NCBI GenBank assembly: GCA_900542015.1
Contig: UQLY01000002.1
Span: 269,447 to 333,446, forward strand
Length of the DNA: 64,000 nucleotides
Origin: an uncultured Lachnospiraceae bacterium
GTDB taxonomy: Bacteria > Bacillota > Clostridia > Lachnospirales > Lachnospiraceae
Reading direction: 5' to 3'
Part shown: piece after piece, positions 8,627 through 16,666 of the stretch
How positions within the stretch are numbered: position 1 is the stretch's first letter
Layout of the letters: each line of letters opens with the position of its first letter
The notes under the pieces: generated by a model
The model's input: the letters and a program-made list of their open reading frames with translations, nothing else
Told to the model about the DNA's origin: nothing
The model's database searches: none
Position numbers and translations under genes: made by a program

Positions 8627-9741
8627 TCCTCTCCTCCCAGATAATCCTTCACGTTAGATTGGTTTACCACATAAGTATCTACGGTAAAATATTCGCTGAC
8701 ATATCCTGTATCCAGATATTCCGATAAAGCGGTGGCACAATACCGCCCCATCTGTTTTGCGTCCATGGAAACGGTGGAATAAATCACTTCCTTCTCCACC
8801 CCGTTTAAAATCGTCTCGGAATCGTAATAACCGATAATATTGGTAATGCCTACCTTATTGTAATCGATTACCGCCTGATAAGCGCAGGAGGTATGAAGCT
8901 CGTTCAGGCAGATCAACACGTCGGGAACGTCCTCTTTTCCCATAAAAATATCCCTGATCGCTTCCTCCGCCGCAAAAGCCCCTTCATCGTCTATCAGATA
9001 AGCCTCCAGTTCAATCCTGCTTTCCAGCTCCGAATCCTTAGCAATTTCCTCCCTGATTCCGGACATCAGTAAATTCTGCCCGTTCCCGTCCTGCTCCTGG
9101 CTCGCCAGTACCATGACCCATATTTTATCTTCCTTTTGCGCGCCGCTTTGTTCCCGGTCTGCCAGGATATCTCCGACGAGCTCGCAGGTCTGTCCGCCGT
9201 AGGTCTGCCCCAGATCATAACGGCTGATCCCCACAAAGCTGATGCGTCCGCTGTCGGGCACGTCTTTGCTGACCACGACGACGGGAATCCCGCTTTCATT
9301 TGCCTTTGTAATCTCGTCGCGCAGCGAACGGCTGTCCTCGCCCTCTACGATAATTCCGTCCACGCCGGAAGCAATGGCGATTTCCATGCGCTCTTCCATG
9401 GAATATTCGACGCCCAGATCTCCGGCAAACAGCTCTACATAATCTCCGACTTCCTCTCCGCCCTGCTTTGCCCCGGTATATACCTCCTGCCAGAACACCG
9501 CTCCATCGTTGGACGTAATCATAGCATAATATTTGTCATAATCTTCATATTCCAAATTCACTTCCACCGGGTCTAACTGATCCATCTGTATTTTAAATAT
9601 GGCAATGCCGCTTAAAGTCACCAGAATCATCAGCCCCAGCAGGGAAAATGTCGTAACCGCGAAGGCGTTTTTATGAATTTTTCTTTTTTCTTTTCTTTTT
9701 TCGTCCCGATTGGTTTCTTTCCGCTCTCTTTTATTTTTCAA
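8623..9741 (-). CDS. Membrane-anchored sugar-binding sensor protein (XylFII-like)
   Basis: A 372-residue protein with a strongly basic cytoplasmic N-terminus, a single transmembrane helix (about 26-49) with no lipobox, and a periplasmic-binding-protein-like extracellular domain (Peripla_BP_4 type). Retention of the anchor and position just before a LytS kinase match the architecture of XylFII, which binds xylose and controls its partner kinase. The start codon is TTG, supported by a GGAAGGG site and coupling to the upstream acetyltransferase stop (11-bp overlap). It overlaps the kinase gene by 4 bp. The ligand is inferred only by analogy. Confidence 0.8.
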   Translation of the reverse strand: MKNKRERKETNRDEKRKEKRKIHKNAFAVTTFSLLGLMILVTLSGIAIFKIQMDQLDPVEVNLEYEDYDKYYAMITSNDGAVFWQEVYTGAKQGGEEVGDYVELFAGDLGVEYSMEERMEIAIASGVDGIIVEGEDSRSLRDEITKANESGIPVVVVSKDVPDSGRISFVGISRYDLGQTYGGQTCELVGDILADREQSGAQKEDKIWVMVLASQEQDGNGQNLLMSGIREEIAKDSELESRIELEAYLIDDEGAFAAEEAIRDIFMGKEDVPDVLICLNELHTSCAYQAVIDYNKVGITNIIGYYDSETILNGVEKEVIYSTVSMDAKQMGRYCATALSEYLDTGYVSEYFTVDTYVVNQSNVKDYLGGEE

Positions 9742-10606
9742 TGGTTTCCCTTCCGTCTCGTCCCTGCGCGACCGTATAAATATATTGCTGCATCTTAACG
9801 CCGTCTGTTTCTATTTCTCTGTCCTCGCGAAAGCCAAGCTTTCTGCAAAGCCCCAGGGACGCTTTATTTTCTTCCCTGAAAAGCACTCTGAGGGTCGTAA
9901 ATCCCAGCTCCCGGGCGGCATACTCCACAATCGCCCTGCAGACCTCGGTCGCGTAGCCCTGTCTCTGATAGGGGGTTCCAATGACATATCCCAGCTCCGG
10001 CGTATCAAAGCCTTCCCTGCACGCCAGCCCCGCCCTGCCGATCAGCCTGCCGCTTTCCTTTTGTATGACCGCCCAGATCCCATAGCCGCAAAACCGATAT
10101 ACCTGTTGCGTATAATCCCTGATATAGGCGCGCTCCGCCTCCCGATCCTCGTACAATCCCTCCGTATAGAGGGTCACCGACGGATCGCGATAGATTTCAT
10201 ACAACTCGTCCAGATCGTCTTCGGTCAGCTCCCGCAGAATGCACCGTTTTGTTTCCAAAATGACCCACGGGAGGTTTATAAAGCGGCAATAAACCTTATC
10301 CATATAAAAAAGATCCACGCCTTCCAAATCCGTTACCGCATAGGGAATATCCGCAAAGCTTCCCTCCCGGTTCCCGTCATGCAGGTAAAGCAAATACGCA
10401 ACGCCGGATTTTTTTGCCTCCGCGCACCGCTCGATCCTGTCCGTTACAAAAAATGCGTTCGCCGCGTCCTCCGGCATCCCCCGCACAATCCCGCCATGAT
10501 AGTCCTTTTTCAGCGCTTCTATCCAGTTTTTGATTTCATCCGCCGGCACCCGTTTTGAAAAATCATAACCGATCAGCGAAATATTGTTTCCGTGCACGTT
10601 CGTCAT
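9731..10606 (-). CDS. GNAT-family N-acetyltransferase with extra N-terminal domain
   Basis: A 291-residue protein. Residues from about 118 to the end are a RimJ/RimL-type GNAT domain (ILRELTEDDLDELYEIY; acetyl-CoA loop around YQRQGYATEVCRAI; C-terminal LGFREDR). The first 110 residues form a separate domain not recognised. The ATG at 10604-10606 was chosen over the upstream TTG because the upstream frame overlaps a promoter -10 sequence; only six bases separate that -10 from the ATG. It is the first gene of the sensor operon and overlaps the next by 11 bp. Substrate unknown; it could modify a protein or small molecule. Confidence 0.75.
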   Translation of the reverse strand: MTNVHGNNISLIGYDFSKRVPADEIKNWIEALKKDYHGGIVRGMPEDAANAFFVTDRIERCAEAKKSGVAYLLYLHDGNREGSFADIPYAVTDLEGVDLFYMDKVYCRFINLPWVILETKRCILRELTEDDLDELYEIYRDPSVTLYTEGLYEDREAERAYIRDYTQQVYRFCGYGIWAVIQKESGRLIGRAGLACREGFDTPELGYVIGTPYQRQGYATEVCRAIVEYAARELGFTTLRVLFREENKASLGLCRKLGFREDREIETDGVKMQQYIYTVAQGRDGRETIEK

Positions 10607-10612
10607 GATTGT

Positions 10613-10621
10613 AGTATAACA
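10613..10621 (-). promoter_or_regulatory. Extended -10 promoter abutting the acetyltransferase start
   Basis: The minus strand reads TGTTATACT, an extended -10 element, ending six bases before the ATG at 10606. With usual spacing transcription would start at or within a base of the start codon, and no ribosome site exists. The -35 region is poor, as is common with extended -10 promoters. It lies back to back with the cyclophilin gene. Confidence 0.4.
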
Positions 10622-10719
10622 CAACTTTTCACAGATGTGCTTCTATTTCCTCGTTTTTTCTTTACGTCCCGGCTTATTTCCGCTACAATATACAAAGAAT
10701 TTTAAAGGAGGCAATCACA

Positions 10720-11253
10720 ATGGCACAAAATCCGATTGTAACGATCACAATGGAAAACGGAGACGTCATGAAAGCGGAGCTGTATCCAGACGCCGCGCCG
10801 ATTTCCGTAAACAATTTTATCAGTTTGATTAAGCAAGGCTTCTATGACGGCTTGATCTTTCACAGAGTCATCCGCGGCTTTATGATTCAGGGCGGCTGCC
10901 CCGACGGAACCGGAATGGGCGGTCCGGGCTACTCCATCCGCGGCGAATTTGCCCACAACGGGGTCAAAAACGACTTAAAGCACACCGAAGGCGTACTTTC
11001 CATGGCGAGGGCAATGCACCCCAATTCGGCTGGAAGCCAGTTCTTTATCATGCACAAGACTTCCCCGCACCTGGACGGCGAATACGCTGCGTTTGGGAAA
11101 ATTACAGAGGGTATGGATATCGTCAATAAGATAGCGGAGACCGCAACCGATTATTCGGACAGACCCATTGAGGAACAGAAAATCAAGACCATGACCGTCG
11201 ATACCTTCGGCGTGGAATATCCGGAACCGGATAAGATACTTGCAGGTTTCTGA
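10720..11253 (+). CDS. Cyclophilin-type peptidyl-prolyl cis-trans isomerase
   Basis: A 177-residue single-domain cyclophilin that speeds proline isomerisation during protein folding, presumably in the cytoplasm since there is no signal peptide. The catalytic block LIFHRVIRGFMIQGG (residues 45-59, Arg49 equivalent to the catalytic Arg of CypA), the GSQFFIMHKTSPHLDGEYAAFGKI block and the N-terminal strand VTITMENGDVMKAELYPD are intact. The ATG follows an AAAGGAGG site. It stands alone as a plus-strand gene between the sensor operon and amt, and a GC-rich stem-loop follows it. Confidence 0.95.
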   Translation: MAQNPIVTITMENGDVMKAELYPDAAPISVNNFISLIKQGFYDGLIFHRVIRGFMIQGGCPDGTGMGGPGYSIRGEFAHNGVKNDLKHTEGVLSMARAMHPNSAGSQFFIMHKTSPHLDGEYAAFGKITEGMDIVNKIAETATDYSDRPIEEQKIKTMTVDTFGVEYPEPDKILAGF

Positions 11254-11292
11254 CGCGGCAAGACAAAAAATCAGAAAAGCTGAAAGACAGAG

Positions 11293-11327
11293 CAGACCCC
11301 GGGTGGTGGAAGCACCCGGGGTCCGTC
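11293..11327. terminator. GC-rich hairpin between convergent ppi and amt
   Basis: GACCCCGGGTG (11295-11305) pairs perfectly with CACCCGGGGTC (11313-11323) around a 7-base loop, with partial extension beyond. It lies 40 bp after the cyclophilin stop and 40 bp beyond the amt stop. T tracts are weak on both strands, so bidirectional termination is likely but not perfect. Confidence 0.55.
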
Positions 11328-11364
11328 TGTATATGTTAAACTAAGGGATTAGATAAACGCTTAT

Positions 11365-13113
11365 TTATTCTACATCCTGTAATGCTGCGAAGCCTTCTTC
11401 TCCGGTACGGATCTTAACGACTTTATCCACGTTGTATACGAAGATCTTGCCGTCTCCGATATGTCCGGTGTAAAGCGCTTTCTTAGCAGCTTCGATTACC
11501 GTATCCACAGGAATTTCGCTGACAACGATTTCCAGTTTTACCTTCGGTAAGAGCGTTGCATCCATTTCAACGCCACGGTACATTTCTCCGGCGCCCTTCT
11601 GTACGCCGCAGCCCATAACCTGTGTAACCGTCATACCGGTTACGCCCAGATCGTTCATGGCTTTCTTTACTTTCTCGTATCTGGACAGCTTGGAAATAAT
11701 AACCACTTTGTAAATACCGCTTGCAGATACCATGGGAGCCTCCGTAACTTTTACAGCCGCCGCTTTTGCAGCTTCGGACGCTTCCTCGTAATTGTCCGTT
11801 CCGAGGTTTGTATTTTCGTTGACGTCCATCGTCATCGTGTTGGAAATATCCATAATGCTGAAGCCCGAGTAAGCGGATGCAAGACCGTGTTCGCAGGAGT
11901 CAAGACCTACGATCTCTTCCTCTTCGCTGACTCTCAAGCCGACTGTCGCTTTAATAACCAGGAATGCAATGGTAATGGTAACCGCCGTCCATGCGGCTAC
12001 GGATACAAAACCAAGGAGCTGTTTGCCTAACAGTGTAAAGCCGCCGCCATAGAATAAACCGGTCAAAGTATCATTGCCGGGCGCGGAAGTCGTCGCAAAC
12101 AAACCGACTGCAATCGTACCCCAGATACCGTTTAAACAGTGAACCGCTACGGCTCCGACCGGATCGTCGATATGGAGCTTGTAATCCAGAAGCCATACGC
12201 CGAATACAACCAACAGACCGGCTACAGCGCCGATGATCAGAGCGCCTGTCACATCCGTTACGTCGCAGGGTGCGGTAATTGCTACCAGACCTGCCAAAGA
12301 TGCGTTCAGACACATGGAAACATCGGGTTTGCCGTATTTAATCCATGTAAAGATCATACATACGACGGTTGCGATCGCCGGAGCTATGGTTGTGGTAACA
12401 AATACCGAACCGAGCTGCTCAACGCTCGTACATGCCGCGCCGTTAAATCCGTACCAGCCGAGCCAGAGGATAAATACGCCGAGGCAGCCGATAGGGAGGT
12501 TATGTCCGGGGAAAGCGTTTACTTTAATGATTTTACCGTCTTTGTCTTTTGTAAACTTTCCGATACGGGGACCTAACATTTTTGCACCGATCAAAGCGGA
12601 AATACCGCCGACCATGTGGATCGCACAGGAACCAGCGAAATCATGGAAGCCTAACTGCGCTAACCAGCCGCCACCCCAGATCCAGTGTGCTTCAATGGGA
12701 TAAATCAAAGCGGAAATAACCGCCGAATAAATACAATAGGATAAGAACTTTGTTCTCTCAGCCATCGCGCCGGAAACGATGGTTGCCGTTGTTGCACAGA
12801 ACACTAAGTTGAATACGAAGTTGGACCAGTCAAACTCAGCATAATTTGTGAAGATATCAAAACCGGGTTTTCCGATCAGCCCTACCACATCTTCGCCTAA
12901 CAAAAGTCCAAAACCGATCAGGATAAATACCACGGTACCGATACAAAAATCCATCAGGTTTTTCATCAGGATGTTTCCCGCATTCTTCGCTCTGGTAAAG
13001 CCGGTCTCTACCATGGCAAATCCTGCCTGCATCCAGAAAACCAGTGCGGCTCCGATTAAGAACCAGACGCCGAACACTTCGCCGCTTACGGCGCTCATAA
13101 TTTCTTCTGTCAT
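11365..13113 (-). CDS. amt: Ammonium transporter fused to a P-II signalling domain (Amt-GlnK)
   Basis: A 582-residue protein. Residues 1 to about 400 form the eleven-helix Amt channel that takes up ammonium (DFAGSCAIHMVGG and HCLNGIWGTIAVG carry the pore histidines). After a linker, about 455-575 is a complete P-II domain (VVIISKLSRYEKVKKAMNDL; T-loop with GEMYRG tyrosine; LEIVVSEIPVDTVIEAA; TGHIGDGKIFV). In most bacteria P-II is the separate GlnK protein that plugs the channel; here it is tethered. The second of two in-frame ATGs is preferred because AGGAGG lies seven bases before it. A strong promoter and structured leader precede the gene. Confidence 0.92.
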   Translation of the reverse strand: MTEEIMSAVSGEVFGVWFLIGAALVFWMQAGFAMVETGFTRAKNAGNILMKNLMDFCIGTVVFILIGFGLLLGEDVVGLIGKPGFDIFTNYAEFDWSNFVFNLVFCATTATIVSGAMAERTKFLSYCIYSAVISALIYPIEAHWIWGGGWLAQLGFHDFAGSCAIHMVGGISALIGAKMLGPRIGKFTKDKDGKIIKVNAFPGHNLPIGCLGVFILWLGWYGFNGAACTSVEQLGSVFVTTTIAPAIATVVCMIFTWIKYGKPDVSMCLNASLAGLVAITAPCDVTDVTGALIIGAVAGLLVVFGVWLLDYKLHIDDPVGAVAVHCLNGIWGTIAVGLFATTSAPGNDTLTGLFYGGGFTLLGKQLLGFVSVAAWTAVTITIAFLVIKATVGLRVSEEEEIVGLDSCEHGLASAYSGFSIMDISNTMTMDVNENTNLGTDNYEEASEAAKAAAVKVTEAPMVSASGIYKVVIISKLSRYEKVKKAMNDLGVTGMTVTQVMGCGVQKGAGEMYRGVEMDATLLPKVKLEIVVSEIPVDTVIEAAKKALYTGHIGDGKIFVYNVDKVVKIRTGEEGFAALQDVE

Positions 13114-13134
13114 AATCATTCCTCCTCAACTAAA

Positions 13135-13193
13135 AAATGTAAAGTCTATGCTCCCACCATTCCACTCCTTTGTGGTCACATCACTTTACATTT
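13135..13193 (-). promoter_or_regulatory. Structured amt leader: long-range stem and CCAC-hexaloop hairpin
   Basis: On the minus strand an 11-base arm (AAATGTAAAGT) pairs perfectly with ACTTTACATTT, followed by further T residues: a terminator-like fold just before the amt ribosome site. Inside it, CCAC-AAAGGA-GTGG (13162-13175) forms a hexaloop with A at position 1 and G at position 4, the pattern recognised by ANTAR antiterminators. Only one such hexaloop is clear, whereas the known ANTAR target has two, so the link is tentative. Confidence 0.4.
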
Positions 13194-13236
13194 CATAAAT
13201 TTTTTTGAAACGAAAAATCCCTTCGTTCAAAATATA

Positions 13237-13266
13237 AAAGGCGCCGAGAACTATCTCAGCGCCTTT
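13237..13266 (-). promoter_or_regulatory. 5'-proximal GC hairpin in amt leader
   Basis: Minus strand: AAAGGCGCTGAGA, four-base loop, then TCTCGGCGCCTTT running into TTTTATATTTTG. It begins within a few bases of the predicted transcription start, so it would be the first structure formed, and it has the look of an intrinsic terminator. It may attenuate amt transcription or protect the 5' end. Confidence 0.45.
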
Positions 13267-13277
13267 GCTTGTAATGA

Positions 13278-13306
13278 AGTATATAGCAGGGGAAAATAAA
13301 TGTCAA
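13278..13306 (-). promoter_or_regulatory. Promoter of amt
   Basis: Minus strand TTGACA (13301-13306), exactly 17 bases, then TATACT (13278-13283): a near-consensus vegetative promoter. Predicted start near 13270, giving a leader of about 155 nt before amt. The rest of 13307-13520 is AT-rich and shows no gene. Confidence 0.85.
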
Positions 13307-13521
13307 TCCCTAAATTTAAAATTTTTTAATTTTTATTTATGTGATTTTTTATATTTTGTGACGGACAAAGGCCCTCCGGCTCCCCACTGCGTTCAAAATT
13401 TGTTCATAATTCTTTTAAAGATTTTTAATTTACATAACATTTTTTATCCATTTCTCCCCCATATACTTAAACTATACAATAAGTCAATAAGTGTGTTAGT
13501 TATAAAACTTTTTCATAATAA

Positions 13522-13549
13522 ATGCCGGGTATTTCGCAATATCCGGCAT
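13522..13549 (-). terminator. Terminator of the SGNH hydrolase gene
   Basis: A 12-bp stem with one G-T wobble (ATGCCGG arms, TTCGC-type loop) begins 10 bp after the hydrolase stop; on the minus strand it is followed by TTATTATG, a weak T tract. Confidence 0.55.
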
Positions 13550-13558
13550 CCTCCCTTT

Positions 13559-14593
13559 TTATGGATCAATTTCTTTCCTGATATACTCCGCAAGATTATC
13601 CCCAATCGCTTTTGAACCCGCCGCGTCCGGATGCAGTCCCTCGTCGCTGTAGGAAATTTCCCAGCCTTCCGTCTCCACAATGCTGCACCAGGCATAATCC
13701 TTTGCCGCCGCCCGGATATCGTCTGCATGGCTTTGGTTAAAGGGTATCATACATACGACCTTTGCATCAGGATATCTGCCATGAATTTTTAACAGCAATT
13801 CCCGATAGCCTTCCGTGAAAACATCGCTTTCTACTCCGTGATCATTGGTTCCGGTATTGATGACCGCCAGGCTGCAGTCCGGCATATCGCTCTCCGGGAT
13901 CGGTCTGGATACGGAATAGTAGTCCAACGCAACACTGTTTGTCTGAAAAGATCCCGCCGCCGCGATTCCCGAACCTCCAAAGCCTATAAAATAGGGCTCC
14001 ATCTCCAGATTTTTTGCCGTATACCACGGAAACGAATGGGTCGCGCTGTTATAGTCGCTGACGGCATTATCGCTTAACGTCATGATTCCTTCCGTAATGC
14101 TGTCTCCGATAAACAGAATCGTCTTTTGTTCCGGAAGGATTCCGTGCACTTTTCCGTCGCATTCGATCCCATGAAAAGCCACGCCGGTTTCGCCGTACCA
14201 TTTATCCTCCCGTTCCGTTATGCCGTCTATGACGACGCATACCTCATGCTTTCCCCGGTCGGGCAGTAAGATGCTGCCGTCGGTAATCTTTTTTCTCACA
14301 GGTTCGCCGCCGTCAATCGTATAAGCATAATAGGGCGTTTCCAGCCGGGAAATCTCGGTAAAGAGAAGCTTTGCGCTTTCCGCTCCCTCTGTCTGAAAAT
14401 GAATCATGGCTCCCTGATTGACCGTGACCCATGCCGTTTCCCCGTTGATCTCTTTCTCAAACCAACGACCGGACAGCGTAAAACGATCGCCAGAACCGGA
14501 AGTATTTATGTGCAAAACCACCAAAACAGCCACGATGAGGGCAAGTAAAAACAGTATCCTGATCCGTTTTTTTAATAAGTCTCTCTTTTCCAT
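13559..14593 (-). CDS. Anchored SGNH/GDSL-type hydrolase (CE2-like esterase)
   Basis: A 344-residue protein with an N-terminal membrane anchor (about 12-28), a beta-rich domain (40-150) and a C-terminal SGNH hydrolase. Catalytic features: FIGDSITEG with nucleophile Ser165, the GTNDHG block near 248, and Asp317/His321 in the final DEGLHPD. The arrangement of a jelly-roll-like module before the SGNH domain resembles carbohydrate esterase family 2, which deacetylates polysaccharides at the cell surface. The ATG at 14593 has an AGGAG site five bases upstream. It is a single-gene unit with its own terminator. A lipase role cannot be excluded. Confidence 0.8.
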   Translation of the reverse strand: MEKRDLLKKRIRILFLLALIVAVLVVLHINTSGSGDRFTLSGRWFEKEINGETAWVTVNQGAMIHFQTEGAESAKLLFTEISRLETPYYAYTIDGGEPVRKKITDGSILLPDRGKHEVCVVIDGITEREDKWYGETGVAFHGIECDGKVHGILPEQKTILFIGDSITEGIMTLSDNAVSDYNSATHSFPWYTAKNLEMEPYFIGFGGSGIAAAGSFQTNSVALDYYSVSRPIPESDMPDCSLAVINTGTNDHGVESDVFTEGYRELLLKIHGRYPDAKVVCMIPFNQSHADDIRAAAKDYAWCSIVETEGWEISYSDEGLHPDAAGSKAIGDNLAEYIRKEIDP

Positions 14594-14688
14594 CAATGCT
14601 CCTATTATTCGCCGCTCCTACTATTCACCGCATTTGCTATTCGTTTTTACGGATTGCTCTATGGATTACCTTACAAAACTTACAAAAA

Positions 14689-14716
14689 AGGAGTTGTGCA
14701 CTCGTGCACAACTCCT
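14689..14716 (-). terminator. Terminator of the aldolase gene
   Basis: A perfect 12-bp stem (AGGAGTTGTGCA arms) with CGAG tetraloop, followed on the minus strand by TTTTTTG. It starts 20 bp after the aldolase stop and is a textbook intrinsic terminator. Confidence 0.9.
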
Positions 14717-14736
14717 GCATTTTTCTTTGGAACCGA

Positions 14737-15600
14737 TTACGCCTGTCCGACAGAACCGAATAATTCCATTTTCTCTTTTACTTTAGCTTTGATAGCGTCA
14801 AATCCGGGTGCTAACAGTTTACGAGGGTCAAAGCCTTTGCCTTCCAGGTCTTTGCCTGCTTCGATGTATTTACGTGTAGCTTCTGCAAATACTAACTGGC
14901 ACTCTGTATTTACATTGATCTTAGCAACGCCTAAGGAGATTGCTTTTTTGATCATGTCGTCCGGAATACCTGTGCCGCCGTGAAGAACCAGAGGAAGATC
15001 CCCTGTCTGCTGCTGGATTGCATCCAGAACGTCAAACTGTAAACCTGCCCAGTTTGCAGGATATTTACCGTGGATATTACCGATACCTGCTGCAAGGAAG
15101 TCAACGCCCAGATCAGCGATCTTCTTGCATTCGTCAGGGTTCGCGCATTCTCCCATACCGATTACGCCGTCTTCTTCGCCGCCGATGGAACCAACTTCAG
15201 CTTCGATGGAGATTCCTTTTTCATGAGCTGCTGCAACCAGTTCGGTTGTCTTTGCAATGTTCTCTTCGATGGAGTAATGAGAACCGTCAAACATGATGGA
15301 CGGGAAACCTGCTTCGATACATTTATAGCAGTGTTCGTAAGAACCGTGGTCAAGGTGTACGGCTACGGGTACTGTGATATTCTGGTCTTTGATCAAACCG
15401 TTTACCATACCCATAACAACATCATAACCGCCCATGTATTTGCCTGCGCCTTCGGATACGCCGAGGATAACAGGGGAATTGCATTCCTGAGCTGTTAATA
15501 AGATTGCCTTTGTCCACTCTAAGTTGTTGATGTTGAACTGACCAACAGCATAGTGACCTGCTTTTGCTTTTTTAAGCATTTCTGTTGCTGAAACTAACAT
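14737..15600 (-). CDS. fba: Class II fructose-1,6-bisphosphate aldolase
   Basis: A 287-residue cytoplasmic, metal-dependent aldolase that cleaves fructose-1,6-bisphosphate to the two triose phosphates in glycolysis. Zinc-site region VAVHLDHGSYEHC (near 80), the EAEVG block, NIHGKY, and the phosphate-binding VLHGGTGIPDD and KINVNTECQ segments are all present. Length is that of the short (Bacillus FbaA/GatY-like) subtype. It has its own TATAAT promoter and a strong terminator. Tagatose-bisphosphate aldolase is a close relative, but the isolated, glycolytic context favours fba. Confidence 0.9.
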   Translation of the reverse strand: MLVSATEMLKKAKAGHYAVGQFNINNLEWTKAILLTAQECNSPVILGVSEGAGKYMGGYDVVMGMVNGLIKDQNITVPVAVHLDHGSYEHCYKCIEAGFPSIMFDGSHYSIEENIAKTTELVAAAHEKGISIEAEVGSIGGEEDGVIGMGECANPDECKKIADLGVDFLAAGIGNIHGKYPANWAGLQFDVLDAIQQQTGDLPLVLHGGTGIPDDMIKKAISLGVAKINVNTECQLVFAEATRKYIEAGKDLEGKGFDPRKLLAPGFDAIKAKVKEKMELFGSVGQA

Positions 15601-15654
15601 TTCTATTACCTCCGTTTTATAATATGATTAAAAAATAACATTTTTATCGTGTTT

Positions 15655-15660
15655 ATTATA
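15655..15660 (-). promoter_or_regulatory. Probable -10 of fba promoter
   Basis: Minus strand GGTATAAT about 55 bp before the fba ATG; no good -35 is visible in the very AT-rich upstream stretch. Confidence 0.45.
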
Positions 15661-15701
15661 CCTTATCTTTTTTTAAAATGGAATAAGAAGATGCAAATTT
15701 C

Positions 15702-16601
15702 TTACTTTTTCCTATCAGGAATAATCAGATGCAGTCCCTGATATTCGTTTTTGATTGAAACGGCTTTGTGTCTGCCCCCAAATTCCCCGTCCAGGGTCCA
15801 CGGAATTTCCTCCGACGCTTCAATCTGAATGGACGAAGTCTTAAAGCACTGCATATAATCGCTGTGTATTTTATGCCCTAAAACAGAGGTCAGAATCAAG
15901 TTGAGCTCGATCATATTGTAGGGCATTTTAATTAGCGTCACTTCAAACAGTCCATCGTTGAGATCCACATTTTTCCCGGTAATTTTGGAAAAGCCGCCTA
16001 CGGAACGGGAATTTGTAACCATTCCGAACATATAATCCCCTTCCAGGGTCCTGTCGCCGCAGGTAATCCGCAGATGATAGCAGGGAACGGAGCTGATCCG
16101 CTTCACGCCCTCAAGCAGATACGCAAGATGCCCGAGCACGTTTTTGATCTGCTGGTTGGTTTCATAGGATACGTCCGTAAACAATCCGAACGCCGCAATA
16201 TAGACAAAGATATCATCGTTAAACACGCCCACGTCGCAGGCATAATTCCTGCCGTTTACTATATCCGTCGCCGCCGTTATCATATTTCCGGATATTTTCA
16301 GGCTGCGGGCAAAATCGTTTGTAGTCCCGGCGGGCACGTAACCGATGGGAACCCGGTCCTGCCGATTCATCATTCCGGTCACCACTTCATCCAGGGTCCC
16401 GTCGCCGCCGCTGCATACGACCAGGTCGTAATCCCCGCTTCTTTCCATGACCGCCTCTTTTCCGTCTCCCGGCTTCTGGGTCGGTCTTGCCGTAACCGTA
16501 TATCCCGCTTTTGTAAAGATATCGATAATATCCAGCAGATTGCTTCTGATTTGTGCCTTACCCGCATGGGGGTTATAGATGAAAAGTAACTTCTTTTCCA
16601 T
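15702..16601 (-). CDS. Diacylglycerol kinase family lipid kinase (YegS/DgkB-like)
   Basis: A 299-residue soluble lipid kinase. The nucleotide-binding GGDGTLDEVV motif (near 60), the early FIYNPHAGKA stretch and YVPAGTTNDFARSL are characteristic of the DAGK catalytic domain; the C-terminal half is the beta-sandwich of the YegS/DgkB group. It likely phosphorylates diacylglycerol or a related lipid to recycle it to phosphatidic acid. The start was set at the internal ATG (16599-16601) because a GGAGGAAAA site precedes it and the upstream extension overlaps a terminator. It follows crh in the same direction. Confidence 0.85.
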   Translation of the reverse strand: MEKKLLFIYNPHAGKAQIRSNLLDIIDIFTKAGYTVTARPTQKPGDGKEAVMERSGDYDLVVCSGGDGTLDEVVTGMMNRQDRVPIGYVPAGTTNDFARSLKISGNMITAATDIVNGRNYACDVGVFNDDIFVYIAAFGLFTDVSYETNQQIKNVLGHLAYLLEGVKRISSVPCYHLRITCGDRTLEGDYMFGMVTNSRSVGGFSKITGKNVDLNDGLFEVTLIKMPYNMIELNLILTSVLGHKIHSDYMQCFKTSSIQIEASEEIPWTLDGEFGGRHKAVSIKNEYQGLHLIIPDRKK

Positions 16602-16619
16602 TTTTCCTCCAAATAACCG

Positions 16620-16646
16620 AAAAGAGGACACCGTCCCGTGTCCCCT
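16620..16646 (-). terminator. Hairpin between crh and the lipid kinase gene
   Basis: GGACAC (16626-16631) pairs with GTGTCC (16638-16643), with flanking G/C extension and TCTTTTC after it on the minus strand. It probably reduces read-through from the whiA-crh transcript. Confidence 0.55.
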
Positions 16647-16666
16647 TATATTACATTCCTGCAAGC

